From Corynebacterium sp. (GTDB lineage Bacteria > Actinomycetota > Actinomycetes > Mycobacteriales > Mycobacteriaceae): a stretch of DNA of 53,039 nt. Shown piece by piece: positions 24,517-33,189 of this stretch (within the stretch, counting starts at the first letter, position 1; each line of letters begins with the position of its first letter). The DNA is taken from NCBI RefSeq assembly GCF_030826625.1, contig NZ_JAPJNQ010000006.1, positions 1 through 53,039 on the forward strand. The letters run 5' to 3'. The position numbers and the translations under genes are program-made. The notes beneath the pieces are model-generated. The model searched no databases and was not told the origin of the DNA. It saw only the letters and a program-made list of their open reading frames with translations.

Positions 24517-27500
24517 ATGCCCGATGACGTCCTGTCCCGTTTCAGCCCGCCGGTCGCAGGCTGGTTTCGTGAAGTCTTTTCCGAGCCCACCCACGTGCAG
24601 AAACAGGCGTGGCAGGCAGTCTCGGAAGGAAAAAATTCGCTGGTGGTGGCACCAACCGGCTCGGGTAAAACCTTGGCGGCATTTTTCTGGGCACTCAACG
24701 GACTGATCAGCGGTGCTGGTCAACTGAGTTTGCCGGTGGGCGTCCCGCATGCCGACGAAAACCGCAAGCCTGGGGTGAAGGTGCTTTATATTTCACCACT
24801 GAAAGCCCTGGGCGTTGACGTTGAACGCAACCTTCACGCCCCGCTGACTGGGATTGAGCGCGTCGCAGCGCGGATGGGTTTTGATGCCCCATCTGTGACG
24901 GTCGGCGTGCGCAGTGGCGATACCCCGCAAGCAGAACGCGCCCGCCAGCTTCGTCGACCACCAGATATTTTGATCACCACCCCGGAATCGGCATACCTCA
25001 TGCTCACCGGGAAAGCTGCCGGAATCTTATCGACGGTGACCACCGTCATCGTCGATGAAATTCACGCGCTTGCTGGCAGCAAACGCGGAGTGCACTTGGC
25101 ATTAACCCTGGAACGATTAGCGCGGGTTGCCGGAGATCCACAACGCATTGGGCTGTCGGCGACGGTGCGCCCGCTGGAAACCGTCGCGCAGTTTTTGGGC
25201 GGCGACCGTGCCGTGGAGATCGTCGCCCCGCCGACGCAGAAATCCTGGGAGCTTGCGGTATGCGTTCCGGTGGATGATATGGCTGATCTGCCAGTGCCAG
25301 AACAAGCCTCGACGATTGGGGAGATGACTGTCGATGACCCGCTGGGCTTAAGCAGCGGCGGGGGCCCGGCTGATAACAGCACCTTTGCCAGCGAATCGGC
25401 TTTGCCTACAGCAAAATCCATTTGGCCGCATATCGAAGCCGAGCTGTATCAATCCATCATGGAGCACAACTCCACGCTGGTATTCGTCAACTCCAGGCGG
25501 ACGGCCGAGCGGGTAACCTCCCGGCTCAACGAACTCTATGCCACCGAGTACGCCCCAGAAACACTGTCGGCACCGACGCGCCGGGACCCCGCGCAGTTGA
25601 TGAAGCAGACGGATATCGCTGGAACCGCCCCGTCGGTGATTGCGCGTGCGCACCATGGCTCGGTCTCGAAAGACGAACGCGCCCAGACTGAATCGTTGTT
25701 GAAACAAGGCGCGCTGAAAGCGGTCGTTGCCACCAGTTCGCTAGAGCTCGGCATCGATATGGTTGCGGTGGATCAGGTGGTGCAGGTGGAATCACCACCG
25801 TCGGTGGCCTCCGCATTGCAACGTGTGGGCCGTGCTGGCCACAGCGTTGGCGCAGTGTCTAAAGGAGATTTTTATCCGAAACATCGCGCAGATCTGCTGC
25901 AAACCGCGGTGACCGTCGGCAGGGTAGAAGCTGGGTTGATCGAAAAAATAAACGTTCCCCGCAATCCCCTGGATGTGCTGGTGCAACAAACCATCGCTGC
26001 GGTGGCGGTAGAAGATCTGGATGTCGACGAATGGTTCGCTACCATCCGGCGCGCCTGGCCGTACCGCGAACTGGACCGTGAGGTTTATGAATCCGTACTG
26101 GACCTGGCCAGTGGTCTGTATCCCAGCACTGATTTTTCTGAGCTGAAACCTCGTATTGTTTTCGACCGGGTACGCAATATTTTATCCACCCGCCCTGGTT
26201 CCAAACGCGTCGCCGTGACCAGCGGTGGCACCATCCCAGACCGGGGTATGTTTGGGGTATTTTTGGCTGGAACGACTGCAGAATCCGATGCTGCCGCTAG
26301 CAATAGTGGTGGCTCTGGTACCCGACCCACCCCGCGCCGGGTTGGAGAACTCGATGAAGAGATGGTCTACGAATCCCGCGTCGGTGACGTGTTCACCTTG
26401 GGGGCGAGCAGCTGGCGCATCGAAGACATCACCCGCGATCAGGTGCTGGTTTCTCCAGCGCCGGGCCACACAGGACGGCTGCCTTTCTGGAGCGGCGACC
26501 AATTAGGCCGTCCATACGAGCTGGGCCTCGCTGTAGGTGCTTTTCGACGCCAAGCGCACCGCGAACGCGAGCAAGTGCTTGATACTCTCCCGCTGGAACA
26601 ACGTGCACGCACTAATCTTCTGGCTTATCTCGATGAGCAACACGAAGCCACAGGGATCATTCCCGACGAAAAGACTCTGGTATTGGAACGATTCCGTGAT
26701 GAGCTTGGCGATTGGCGTGTCGTGTTGCATACCCCGTTCGGTCGCGGTGTCAATGCCGCCTGGGCGTTGGCGGTAGGTGCGCGCATTGCAGAAAACACCG
26801 GTATGGATGCCCAAGCCGTCGCCGGAGATGATGGAATCGTGCTGCGCATTCCCGAAGGTGATCATGAGCCGGATGCGTCGTTATTCACCTTCGATGCCGA
26901 CGAGGTAGAAGACATCGTGACCGCGCAGGTGGGAAATTCTGCGCTGTTTGCCTCGCGTTTTCGGGAATGCGCTGCGCGTGCCCTGCTTTTGCCACGCTAT
27001 GATCCTGGCAAACGTGCGCCGCTGTGGCAGCAACGGCAAAAAGCAGAACAATTGCTGGATATCGCGCGGAAATACCCCTCGTTTCCCATCATTTTGGAAA
27101 CTGTGCGCGAGTGTTTGCAAGATGTCTATGATCTACCAGCCCTCAACGAGGTCACACGGGGAATTGCCCAGCGCAATATCCGGATTGCAGAAGTGACCAC
27201 AGAACAACCATCGCCGTTTTCATCGTCGCTGCTGTTTAATTACACCGGGGCGTTCATGTATGAAGGCGATAGCCCGCTGGCAGAAAAGCGAGCGGCTGCG
27301 CTCTCACTGGATCCTAGTTTGCTCGCGAAGCTACTCGGCACCGTGGAGCTGCGTGAACTTCTCGACGCTGATGTGATCGTGGAAGTTCACCAATCGCTCC
27401 AGCACATTACTCCGCAGCGCCGTGCACAGACCGCGGAACAACTCGCGGATACGCTGCGGCGCATCGGGCCGATTCCCGTGGATCGCCTGGCCGAGCATTC

Positions 27501-29277
27501 AGAGGTTTCTGTGGAGGACGCCCAGCGTGAATTGGGCATGCGAGTGATGGTGGTGCGCCTGGTGGGCAAGGAGCATCTTGCCCAAGCACAGGATGCTGGG
27601 TTGCTGCGTGACGGCCTCGGGATCCCCGTACCGCCGGGGGTGAGCGCCTCTGCGGAAACCATTAGCGACGCGCTTGCCCAATTGCTGAAACGCTGGGTGC
27701 GGGCACGCGGCCCTTTCGTGGTGCGCGATGCCGCAGAGGCATTCGGTATCAGTATCTCTAGCGCTTGGCACATCGTGCAGGAGATGGCGGCCAAAGGGGA
27801 ACTGGTCGAAGGACACTACCGCCAGGGTGTCGATGAGCTGGAATATTGTGCCGCTGTGGTGCTCAAACAAATCCGCTCGCGGTCCCTGGCCGCTGCGCGC
27901 AATGCGTTGCGCCCGGTCAGTGCGTCAGCTTTCGCGAGATTTCTGCTCGACTGGCAGCAAATCACGGATGCGCCAGCTGGTGGTGTTAGCGGGGTGGATC
28001 GCGTTTTCACCGTCTTGGAACAACTTGCTGGGGTACGTTTGCCCGCGAGTGCCTGGGAACAATTGGTTTTGCCTGCTCGGGTGCCTGGGTTTAGCCCGCG
28101 CCACCTCGATGAACTCACTAATAATGGGGAGGTGCTTATTCGTGGTGCCGGACAAGCCGGGCGCGATGATCCCTGGATAATGCTGCTGCCAGCTGATTAT
28201 GCTGCGCAGCTCTGCCCACTGGATCACGATGTAACGCCGAAGCTGTCGGTGGTGCAAGAAGCGATCTTGGATGTCCTGCGTAATGGCGGGGGATACCTAT
28301 TTTCCGATATCGTCGACCAGGTTCCGTTGCACGGCAGCGATGCGGTGCGCGAAGGTCTCTGGGAACTGGTGGATCTCGGGCTTGTCAGCCCTGATAGCTT
28401 CGCGCCGTTGCGTGCTCGCTTGACTGGTGGCACTAGTCGGGCGCATAAGGCCAAACGGCCGTCGCGTCGTTCCCGTCTTCGCCTGGGGCGTACGAGTTTT
28501 GCGCAAAACCAACAAACTCGCCCGGGTCAGGCCACGCCTCCGGACATGGTTGGCCGCTGGTCGTTGAGTATCCAGCCTGATACAGATGCCACCGCGCGTT
28601 CGCTCGCGCAGGGCGAGGCCTGGTTAGACCGATACGGCATCGTCAGCCGTGGCAGCGTCGTGACAGAAGACGTCACTGGCGGTTTCGCCTTGGCATACAA
28701 AGTGCTCAGCGAGTTCGAGGCGGCCGGCAAAGCTCAGCGAGGCTATTTCATTGCAGGATTGGGAGCCGCGCAATTTTCTACCCCGGCTGTGGTTGATCGT
28801 CTGCGCGGTGTTGATGATGCCCCCGACGTGCAGGGATGGCCCTCGGGATCCACTGACCCACACGTCGTTGTGCTCGCTGCCACCGACCCTGCCAACCCGT
28901 ATGGTGCTGCGCTTGACTGGCCCGCAACTGATGGCGATAACGACACTGCTGGCGATAACGACAATGCGCGAAGTAGTTCGCGTCCAAGCCGGGCAGCAGG
29001 TGCGTTGGTGGTGCTTGCTGACGGGCTCTGCCTTGCGCACTTGAGCCGAGGCGGGAAAACCTTGACGACGTTTTTCGATACGCTGCCGGAAGGTATTGCT
29101 GCTGCTCCAGCGCAGCTGCTCGTCGATGCGATACAGCAAGCGCTTGCTAACGAGTGGCTTCGCCCGCTGATTATTGAAAAAGCCAATGGTGCTGGAATCT
29201 TGGGAACACAGTTGGCAGTAGCCATGAGGAACGCTGGGGCAAAGCTCAGCCCGAAAGGTCTACGTTTGAGTAATTAA
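24517..29277 (+). CDS. lhr: Lhr-type ATP-dependent DNA helicase
   Basis: A 1586-residue large superfamily 2 helicase that unwinds DNA and RNA-DNA duplexes. The N-terminal core has APTGSGKT (Walker A, about residues 46-53), a DEIH box, IGLSATVRPLE and the motif VI region ALQRVGRAGHSVG. Winged-helix and Lhr-core domains follow to about residue 900, then a long C-terminal domain. A low-complexity Asp/Asn stretch (GDNDTAGDNDNA) is near residue 1480. ATG 24517 is chosen over two upstream GTGs. It pairs with nei2 as in mycobacteria. Confidence 0.95.
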   Translation: MPDDVLSRFSPPVAGWFREVFSEPTHVQKQAWQAVSEGKNSLVVAPTGSGKTLAAFFWALNGLISGAGQLSLPVGVPHADENRKPGVKVLYISPLKALGVDVERNLHAPLTGIERVAARMGFDAPSVTVGVRSGDTPQAERARQLRRPPDILITTPESAYLMLTGKAAGILSTVTTVIVDEIHALAGSKRGVHLALTLERLARVAGDPQRIGLSATVRPLETVAQFLGGDRAVEIVAPPTQKSWELAVCVPVDDMADLPVPEQASTIGEMTVDDPLGLSSGGGPADNSTFASESALPTAKSIWPHIEAELYQSIMEHNSTLVFVNSRRTAERVTSRLNELYATEYAPETLSAPTRRDPAQLMKQTDIAGTAPSVIARAHHGSVSKDERAQTESLLKQGALKAVVATSSLELGIDMVAVDQVVQVESPPSVASALQRVGRAGHSVGAVSKGDFYPKHRADLLQTAVTVGRVEAGLIEKINVPRNPLDVLVQQTIAAVAVEDLDVDEWFATIRRAWPYRELDREVYESVLDLASGLYPSTDFSELKPRIVFDRVRNILSTRPGSKRVAVTSGGTIPDRGMFGVFLAGTTAESDAAASNSGGSGTRPTPRRVGELDEEMVYESRVGDVFTLGASSWRIEDITRDQVLVSPAPGHTGRLPFWSGDQLGRPYELGLAVGAFRRQAHREREQVLDTLPLEQRARTNLLAYLDEQHEATGIIPDEKTLVLERFRDELGDWRVVLHTPFGRGVNAAWALAVGARIAENTGMDAQAVAGDDGIVLRIPEGDHEPDASLFTFDADEVEDIVTAQVGNSALFASRFRECAARALLLPRYDPGKRAPLWQQRQKAEQLLDIARKYPSFPIILETVRECLQDVYDLPALNEVTRGIAQRNIRIAEVTTEQPSPFSSSLLFNYTGAFMYEGDSPLAEKRAAALSLDPSLLAKLLGTVELRELLDADVIVEVHQSLQHITPQRRAQTAEQLADTLRRIGPIPVDRLAEHSEVSVEDAQRELGMRVMVVRLVGKEHLAQAQDAGLLRDGLGIPVPPGVSASAETISDALAQLLKRWVRARGPFVVRDAAEAFGISISSAWHIVQEMAAKGELVEGHYRQGVDELEYCAAVVLKQIRSRSLAAARNALRPVSASAFARFLLDWQQITDAPAGGVSGVDRVFTVLEQLAGVRLPASAWEQLVLPARVPGFSPRHLDELTNNGEVLIRGAGQAGRDDPWIMLLPADYAAQLCPLDHDVTPKLSVVQEAILDVLRNGGGYLFSDIVDQVPLHGSDAVREGLWELVDLGLVSPDSFAPLRARLTGGTSRAHKAKRPSRRSRLRLGRTSFAQNQQTRPGQATPPDMVGRWSLSIQPDTDATARSLAQGEAWLDRYGIVSRGSVVTEDVTGGFALAYKVLSEFEAAGKAQRGYFIAGLGAAQFSTPAVVDRLRGVDDAPDVQGWPSGSTDPHVVVLAATDPANPYGAALDWPATDGDNDTAGDNDNARSSSRPSRAAGALVVLADGLCLAHLSRGGKTLTTFFDTLPEGIAAAPAQLLVDAIQQALANEWLRPLIIEKANGAGILGTQLAVAMRNAGAKLSPKGLRLSN

Positions 29278-29305
29278 AACGTGCAAGTAGAAAGGAAGCG
29301 GCGCT

Positions 29306-30289
29306 ATGCCCGAAGGAGATTCCATCCTGCAGCTGTCGCAGCGGCTGCAATTTCTCGTCGGCAAGCAAGTCACACGAACCTCGATTCGCACTCCGCGGTT
29401 TGCCACCCAGGATTTTACGGGTGCGTGCTGCCAAAAAATCTGGCCGTACGGAAAATACCTGTTCATGCTTTTTGATGAGCAGATTCTTGCCACGCACCTG
29501 AAGATGGAAGGCACCTGGGCGTTGCATTTAGCAGGCGATCGGTGGCGCAAACCCGGCCATAGCGCACGTGTGGTGCTGCAGTTTGCACACCAACCACGGG
29601 ATATCGAAATTGTGGGGCACCAGCTAGGGATGGTGCGGGTGTTTCCTGCAGCGGATTACAATCTGTTCATTGGCGCGCTCGGGCCTGATATTTTGGCAGC
29701 CGATTGGGATGATCCGGGTGCAGAAAGCTCAGCTGATACAAAGTCCAGGCAAAACACGAAGGTCACGCCTGGCATTAAGATCACGCCTGACACAGAGAAC
29801 TTGCCTGACGCCAAGAACATTCCTGAGACATCGAATAACGCAAACAAAACTGCTCGCAACGGCAAAAGCGAAGCATTGTGCCGGATCATGCTGCAACCCG
29901 AGCGCCCCATCGGTACAGCGCTGCTGGATCAAAACAACCTGGTCGGCATCGGCAACGAATACCGCGCAGAAATTTGTTTCTTAGCAGGGCTACACCCGGG
30001 CAGCCGCGTCGCTGCATTGGGCAGCCATCGCGTGGCAGAAATTCTGGATATCGCCCGGCGGATCATGTGGGCAAACCGCAACGAACCGGTGCGGGTGACC
30101 ACCGGCATCAAGCGCGCCGGGGAAACGACGTATGTTTTTGGGCGAAATCATCGCCCGTGTCGTCGTTGCCGCAGCCTCATCGAAAAAGATGTGTTGGGTG
30201 GGCCGGATCAGAAAAACCGCGGAGGCACCGATGATGAGCTCGAACGCATCATCTGGTGGTGTCCGCGGTGTCAACCGCTGCTGGGCTAG
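29306..30289 (+). CDS. nei2: Fpg/Nei family DNA glycosylase (endonuclease VIII)
   Basis: A 327-residue bifunctional DNA glycosylase/AP lyase for oxidised bases. The catalytic N-terminus is PEGDS, which suits Nei instead of Fpg. The helix-two-turn-helix contains LLDQNNLVGIGNEYRAE, and the C-terminal zinc finger is CRRCRSL ... WWCPRCQP. Between the two domains is an insert (about residues 140-187) with four 6-residue repeats, encoded by an 18-bp tandem repeat. It lies 28 bp after lhr, probably in one operon. Confidence 0.93.
   Translation: MPEGDSILQLSQRLQFLVGKQVTRTSIRTPRFATQDFTGACCQKIWPYGKYLFMLFDEQILATHLKMEGTWALHLAGDRWRKPGHSARVVLQFAHQPRDIEIVGHQLGMVRVFPAADYNLFIGALGPDILAADWDDPGAESSADTKSRQNTKVTPGIKITPDTENLPDAKNIPETSNNANKTARNGKSEALCRIMLQPERPIGTALLDQNNLVGIGNEYRAEICFLAGLHPGSRVAALGSHRVAEILDIARRIMWANRNEPVRVTTGIKRAGETTYVFGRNHRPCRRCRSLIEKDVLGGPDQKNRGGTDDELERIIWWCPRCQPLLG
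29759..29830. repeat. Four 18-bp in-frame repeats in nei2
   Basis: Four diverged 18-bp units encode KVTPGI, KITPDT, ENLPDA and KNIPET. The shared pattern is (K/E)-x-(T/L/I)-P-(D/G/E)-x. They sit in the linker between the two Nei domains. Confidence 0.8.
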
Positions 30290-30320
30290 CAATCACGGGA
30301 TTGGAAGTTGCGGTGCTGGC

Positions 30321-31985
30321 CTAGTGCTCGCGATGTTCGCGGTACCAGCGAATTAGTTCGTCAGTTGAGCTGTCACCCGAATCGATGTCTTCTGCACCGG
30401 CAATGGCGGGCAAGAGCTCATCGGCTTGTTTCTTGCCCAGCTCGACGCCCCATTGGTCGAAGGAGTTGACGTCCCAGATCACGCCCTGGACGAAGGTAAT
30501 GTGCTCGTACAAAGCGATCAGGCTGCCGAGCACTGCGGGGCTTAACAACGGTGCCAAGATGGTCGTCGTCGGGCGGTTACCAGGCATTACCCGGTGTGGG
30601 ACGAGGTTCGCCGCAACGCCTTCGGCCGCGACTTCTTCAGCGTTTTTCCCGAACGCCATGACTTTCGACTGGGCAAAGAAGTTGCTCATCAACAAATCGT
30701 GCAATGAGCCCTTGCCATCGATCGCCGCGAGATCATTGTGTGGGCGGGCGAAACCGATGAAATCTGCCGGAATCAAATGCGTTCCCTGATGTAGCAGCTG
30801 GAAAAACGCGTGCTGACCATTGGTTCCCGCTTGGCCCCAGTAAATCTCGCCGGTGGAATAATCCACCTTGGCGCCATCGCGTCGCACAGACTTGCCGTTG
30901 GATTCCATCGTCAACTGCTGCAGATAAGCGGGGAAACGACGCAGGTGCTGCGAATATGGCAAAATCGCGTGGCTGGATGCCCCGTGGAAGTTGGTATACC
31001 ACACGCCCAGCATTCCCATCAGCACGACGACGTTGTCGCGTAGCTCTGTACGGTAGAAATAATCGTCGATGGCGTGAAAACCGCTGAGGAAGCTCCGGAA
31101 ATCCTCTGGCCCGATGCACAACATCAACGACAACCCGATCGCAGAAGTGACCGAATACCGGCCGCCGACCCAGTCCCAAAAAACGAACATGTTGTCCGGA
31201 TCAATGCCGAATTCTCGGACCTTTTCCTCGTTCGTCGAGACCGCAACGAAGTGCCGGGCAACTGCATCCTGGCTTCCGAGCTTGTCGACGAGCCAGCGCC
31301 TGGCAGCCGTCGCATTCGACAGGGTTTCTTGTGTGCCAAAAGATTTTGAGCTGACGATAAACAGAGTGGTTTCTGGATCAACCACTGCCAACCTGTCGTT
31401 CATATCTGCTGGGTCTACATTGGAGACGTATTCGGCAGTGATGCCTGCGGTATTGTATTCCTGCAGCGCTAACGCAGCGAAGGCCGGACCTAGATCGGAG
31501 CCACCGATGCCGATGTTGACGATGGTGCGGATTTTCTTACCGGTGAAGCCAGTCCAGCTGCCATCGCGCAGGGAAGTGGCGAAACGCTCCATCTTGTTGA
31601 GCTCGGCGTGCACATCGCGGGTGACGTTTTGGCCGTCGACTAGCAAATCCTGCTCGCCATTGCTGGAAAACGATCCTGGGGAGCGCAAAGCGGTGTGCAA
31701 AACCGCACGATTTTCGGTGTTATTGATATGTGCACCGGAAAACTGCTCATTGATTGCCTCACGCAGACCAGCGCGCTCAGCTAGTGCGAGCAAATGGGAA
31801 TGAACGGTATCGTCGATCCAGTTCTTCGATAGATCAAGGTGTAAATCCCCGGCAGAAAAAGACCACCGCCGGGCGCGGTCGGGATCTTCCTGGAACAACG
31901 AACGAAGGTCAAAATCATGCTCATTGGCCAGGGCGACAAGCCGTTGCCATTCCGGGGTGGTGGTTATTGATGCAAAAGAACTCAC
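30321..31985 (-). CDS. pgi: Glucose-6-phosphate isomerase
   Basis: A 554-residue glycolytic enzyme that interconverts glucose-6-phosphate and fructose-6-phosphate. Blocks are VNIGIGGSDLGPAFA, WVGGRYSVTSAIGLS, the catalytic region QGTHLIPADFIGF and FDQWGVELGKKQA. It starts with GTG 31985, which overlaps the stop codon of the metal exporter gene (GTGA), so translation is probably coupled to that gene. Confidence 0.97.
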   Translation of the reverse strand: MSSFASITTTPEWQRLVALANEHDFDLRSLFQEDPDRARRWSFSAGDLHLDLSKNWIDDTVHSHLLALAERAGLREAINEQFSGAHINNTENRAVLHTALRSPGSFSSNGEQDLLVDGQNVTRDVHAELNKMERFATSLRDGSWTGFTGKKIRTIVNIGIGGSDLGPAFAALALQEYNTAGITAEYVSNVDPADMNDRLAVVDPETTLFIVSSKSFGTQETLSNATAARRWLVDKLGSQDAVARHFVAVSTNEEKVREFGIDPDNMFVFWDWVGGRYSVTSAIGLSLMLCIGPEDFRSFLSGFHAIDDYFYRTELRDNVVVLMGMLGVWYTNFHGASSHAILPYSQHLRRFPAYLQQLTMESNGKSVRRDGAKVDYSTGEIYWGQAGTNGQHAFFQLLHQGTHLIPADFIGFARPHNDLAAIDGKGSLHDLLMSNFFAQSKVMAFGKNAEEVAAEGVAANLVPHRVMPGNRPTTTILAPLLSPAVLGSLIALYEHITFVQGVIWDVNSFDQWGVELGKKQADELLPAIAGAEDIDSGDSSTDELIRWYREHREH

Positions 31986-33157
31986 GAAGTTAGATGATAC
32001 CGATTTCCGCTGGCACGTACGACAGACGCGCGCCAGTTTCGTCTGCAGGAAACCGCGGTTTTATCCCACAACTGCCAGCCCTGATGTTCGGTGGTGTCTG
32101 GGTGATGGGCAGCAGCGCGCGCAGGAATAGAGGTTGCCGCATCTGCTTGCGCGGATAGTGCACAATGCGGGCTGTGGACGCATTCGTCGGCACGCTGAGC
32201 GCCGGGTGGCGAGAACTCAATCTGCACGGTGGTGCGGGTAATCCCAAATTGGCTGCGCAAAATCGCCTCGACTTGGCGCAAGATTTCCTGGTGCTCATGA
32301 AGTTGGGATGAACCGTGCGGTGCAGCGACGATGTGCACCGTCGCAATGGCATCCGATCCGGTCAGTGACCACAAGTGCAGGTCATAGACTCGTTCTACAC
32401 CGGGCAGCCGCAGAAGCTCGCGCTGGATCGCAACATAATCCAATCCGGCAGGCGCGTGCTGCATCAGCACCGAGAAGGACTGCTTGAGCAACTGCCAGCA
32501 ACGAGGCAGTAATACCGCCATGATCAGCACAGATACCAAAATATCTACGCCGGTCCAGCCGGTTTCCCACACAACGAGGGAGGCGAAAATGACGCCGATG
32601 GAGCTGAGCATATCCGAGACAATATGCAAATAAGCGCCTTTGATATTCAATGAATTTTGCGAAGGCTTGTGCAAAGCCAGCATCGCCAAAAGGTTCGCGA
32701 GTAAGCCGATGGTGGCAACGAGCAACATGACCTCGGCGGCAAGCTCTGCGGGGTTGTGAATGCGTCGGATTGCGGCGACAAGAATCCAAACCGCAATTGC
32801 CATGACCATCAACGCGTTGAGAGCAGAAGCAATGACTTCAGCACGTGAGAAGCCGTAGGTTGCCAATTGGGTGGCTTTGCGTTTTCCCCAGTACAGTGCA
32901 AGCCCGGCCATCACCAAGCCGACTGAATCAGTTGCCATGTGGCCGGCGTCGGCAAGCAAAGCCAACGAGCCCGACCAGATCGCACCGATGACTTCTGCCA
33001 CCAAAATGGTGGAGGTGAGCACAATGACTGCTACTAGTCGAGCGCCGGTTGCCGAGCCATGGTGGCTGTGGCCGTGATGGCTATGGCAGTGGCTGTGGTG
33101 GCCATGGTGGCTGTGGTGGCTGTGCTGGTCATGTGGATGCGTGCCCATGTGCGGCAT
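31982..33157 (-). CDS. Cation diffusion facilitator metal exporter, His-rich
   Basis: A 391-residue inner-membrane metal/proton antiporter of the ZitB/CzcD group. The N-terminus (residues 3-33) is about half histidine. Six transmembrane helices follow. The metal site is H73MATD77 with H178IVSD182. The cytoplasmic domain spans about 235-318. A 73-residue extension after it carries Cys326, Cys332 and Cys371 and several His, which is unusual. The His-rich tail argues for zinc. RBS AGGAG is close to the ATG; ATG 33148 is an alternative start. Confidence 0.9.
   Translation of the reverse strand: MPHMGTHPHDQHSHHSHHGHHSHCHSHHGHSHHGSATGARLVAVIVLTSTILVAEVIGAIWSGSLALLADAGHMATDSVGLVMAGLALYWGKRKATQLATYGFSRAEVIASALNALMVMAIAVWILVAAIRRIHNPAELAAEVMLLVATIGLLANLLAMLALHKPSQNSLNIKGAYLHIVSDMLSSIGVIFASLVVWETGWTGVDILVSVLIMAVLLPRCWQLLKQSFSVLMQHAPAGLDYVAIQRELLRLPGVERVYDLHLWSLTGSDAIATVHIVAAPHGSSQLHEHQEILRQVEAILRSQFGITRTTVQIEFSPPGAQRADECVHSPHCALSAQADAATSIPARAAAHHPDTTEHQGWQLWDKTAVSCRRNWRASVVRASGNRYHLTS
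33059..33157. repeat. Low-complexity CAY-rich tract (poly-His coding)
   Basis: On the plus strand the tract is a repetition of GTGGCTGTGGTGGC-like units. It encodes the His-rich N-terminus of the metal exporter. Confidence 0.8.
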
Positions 33158-33189
33158 TGCTCCTTCCTGTCTAACGCGAAGAGCGAGCT

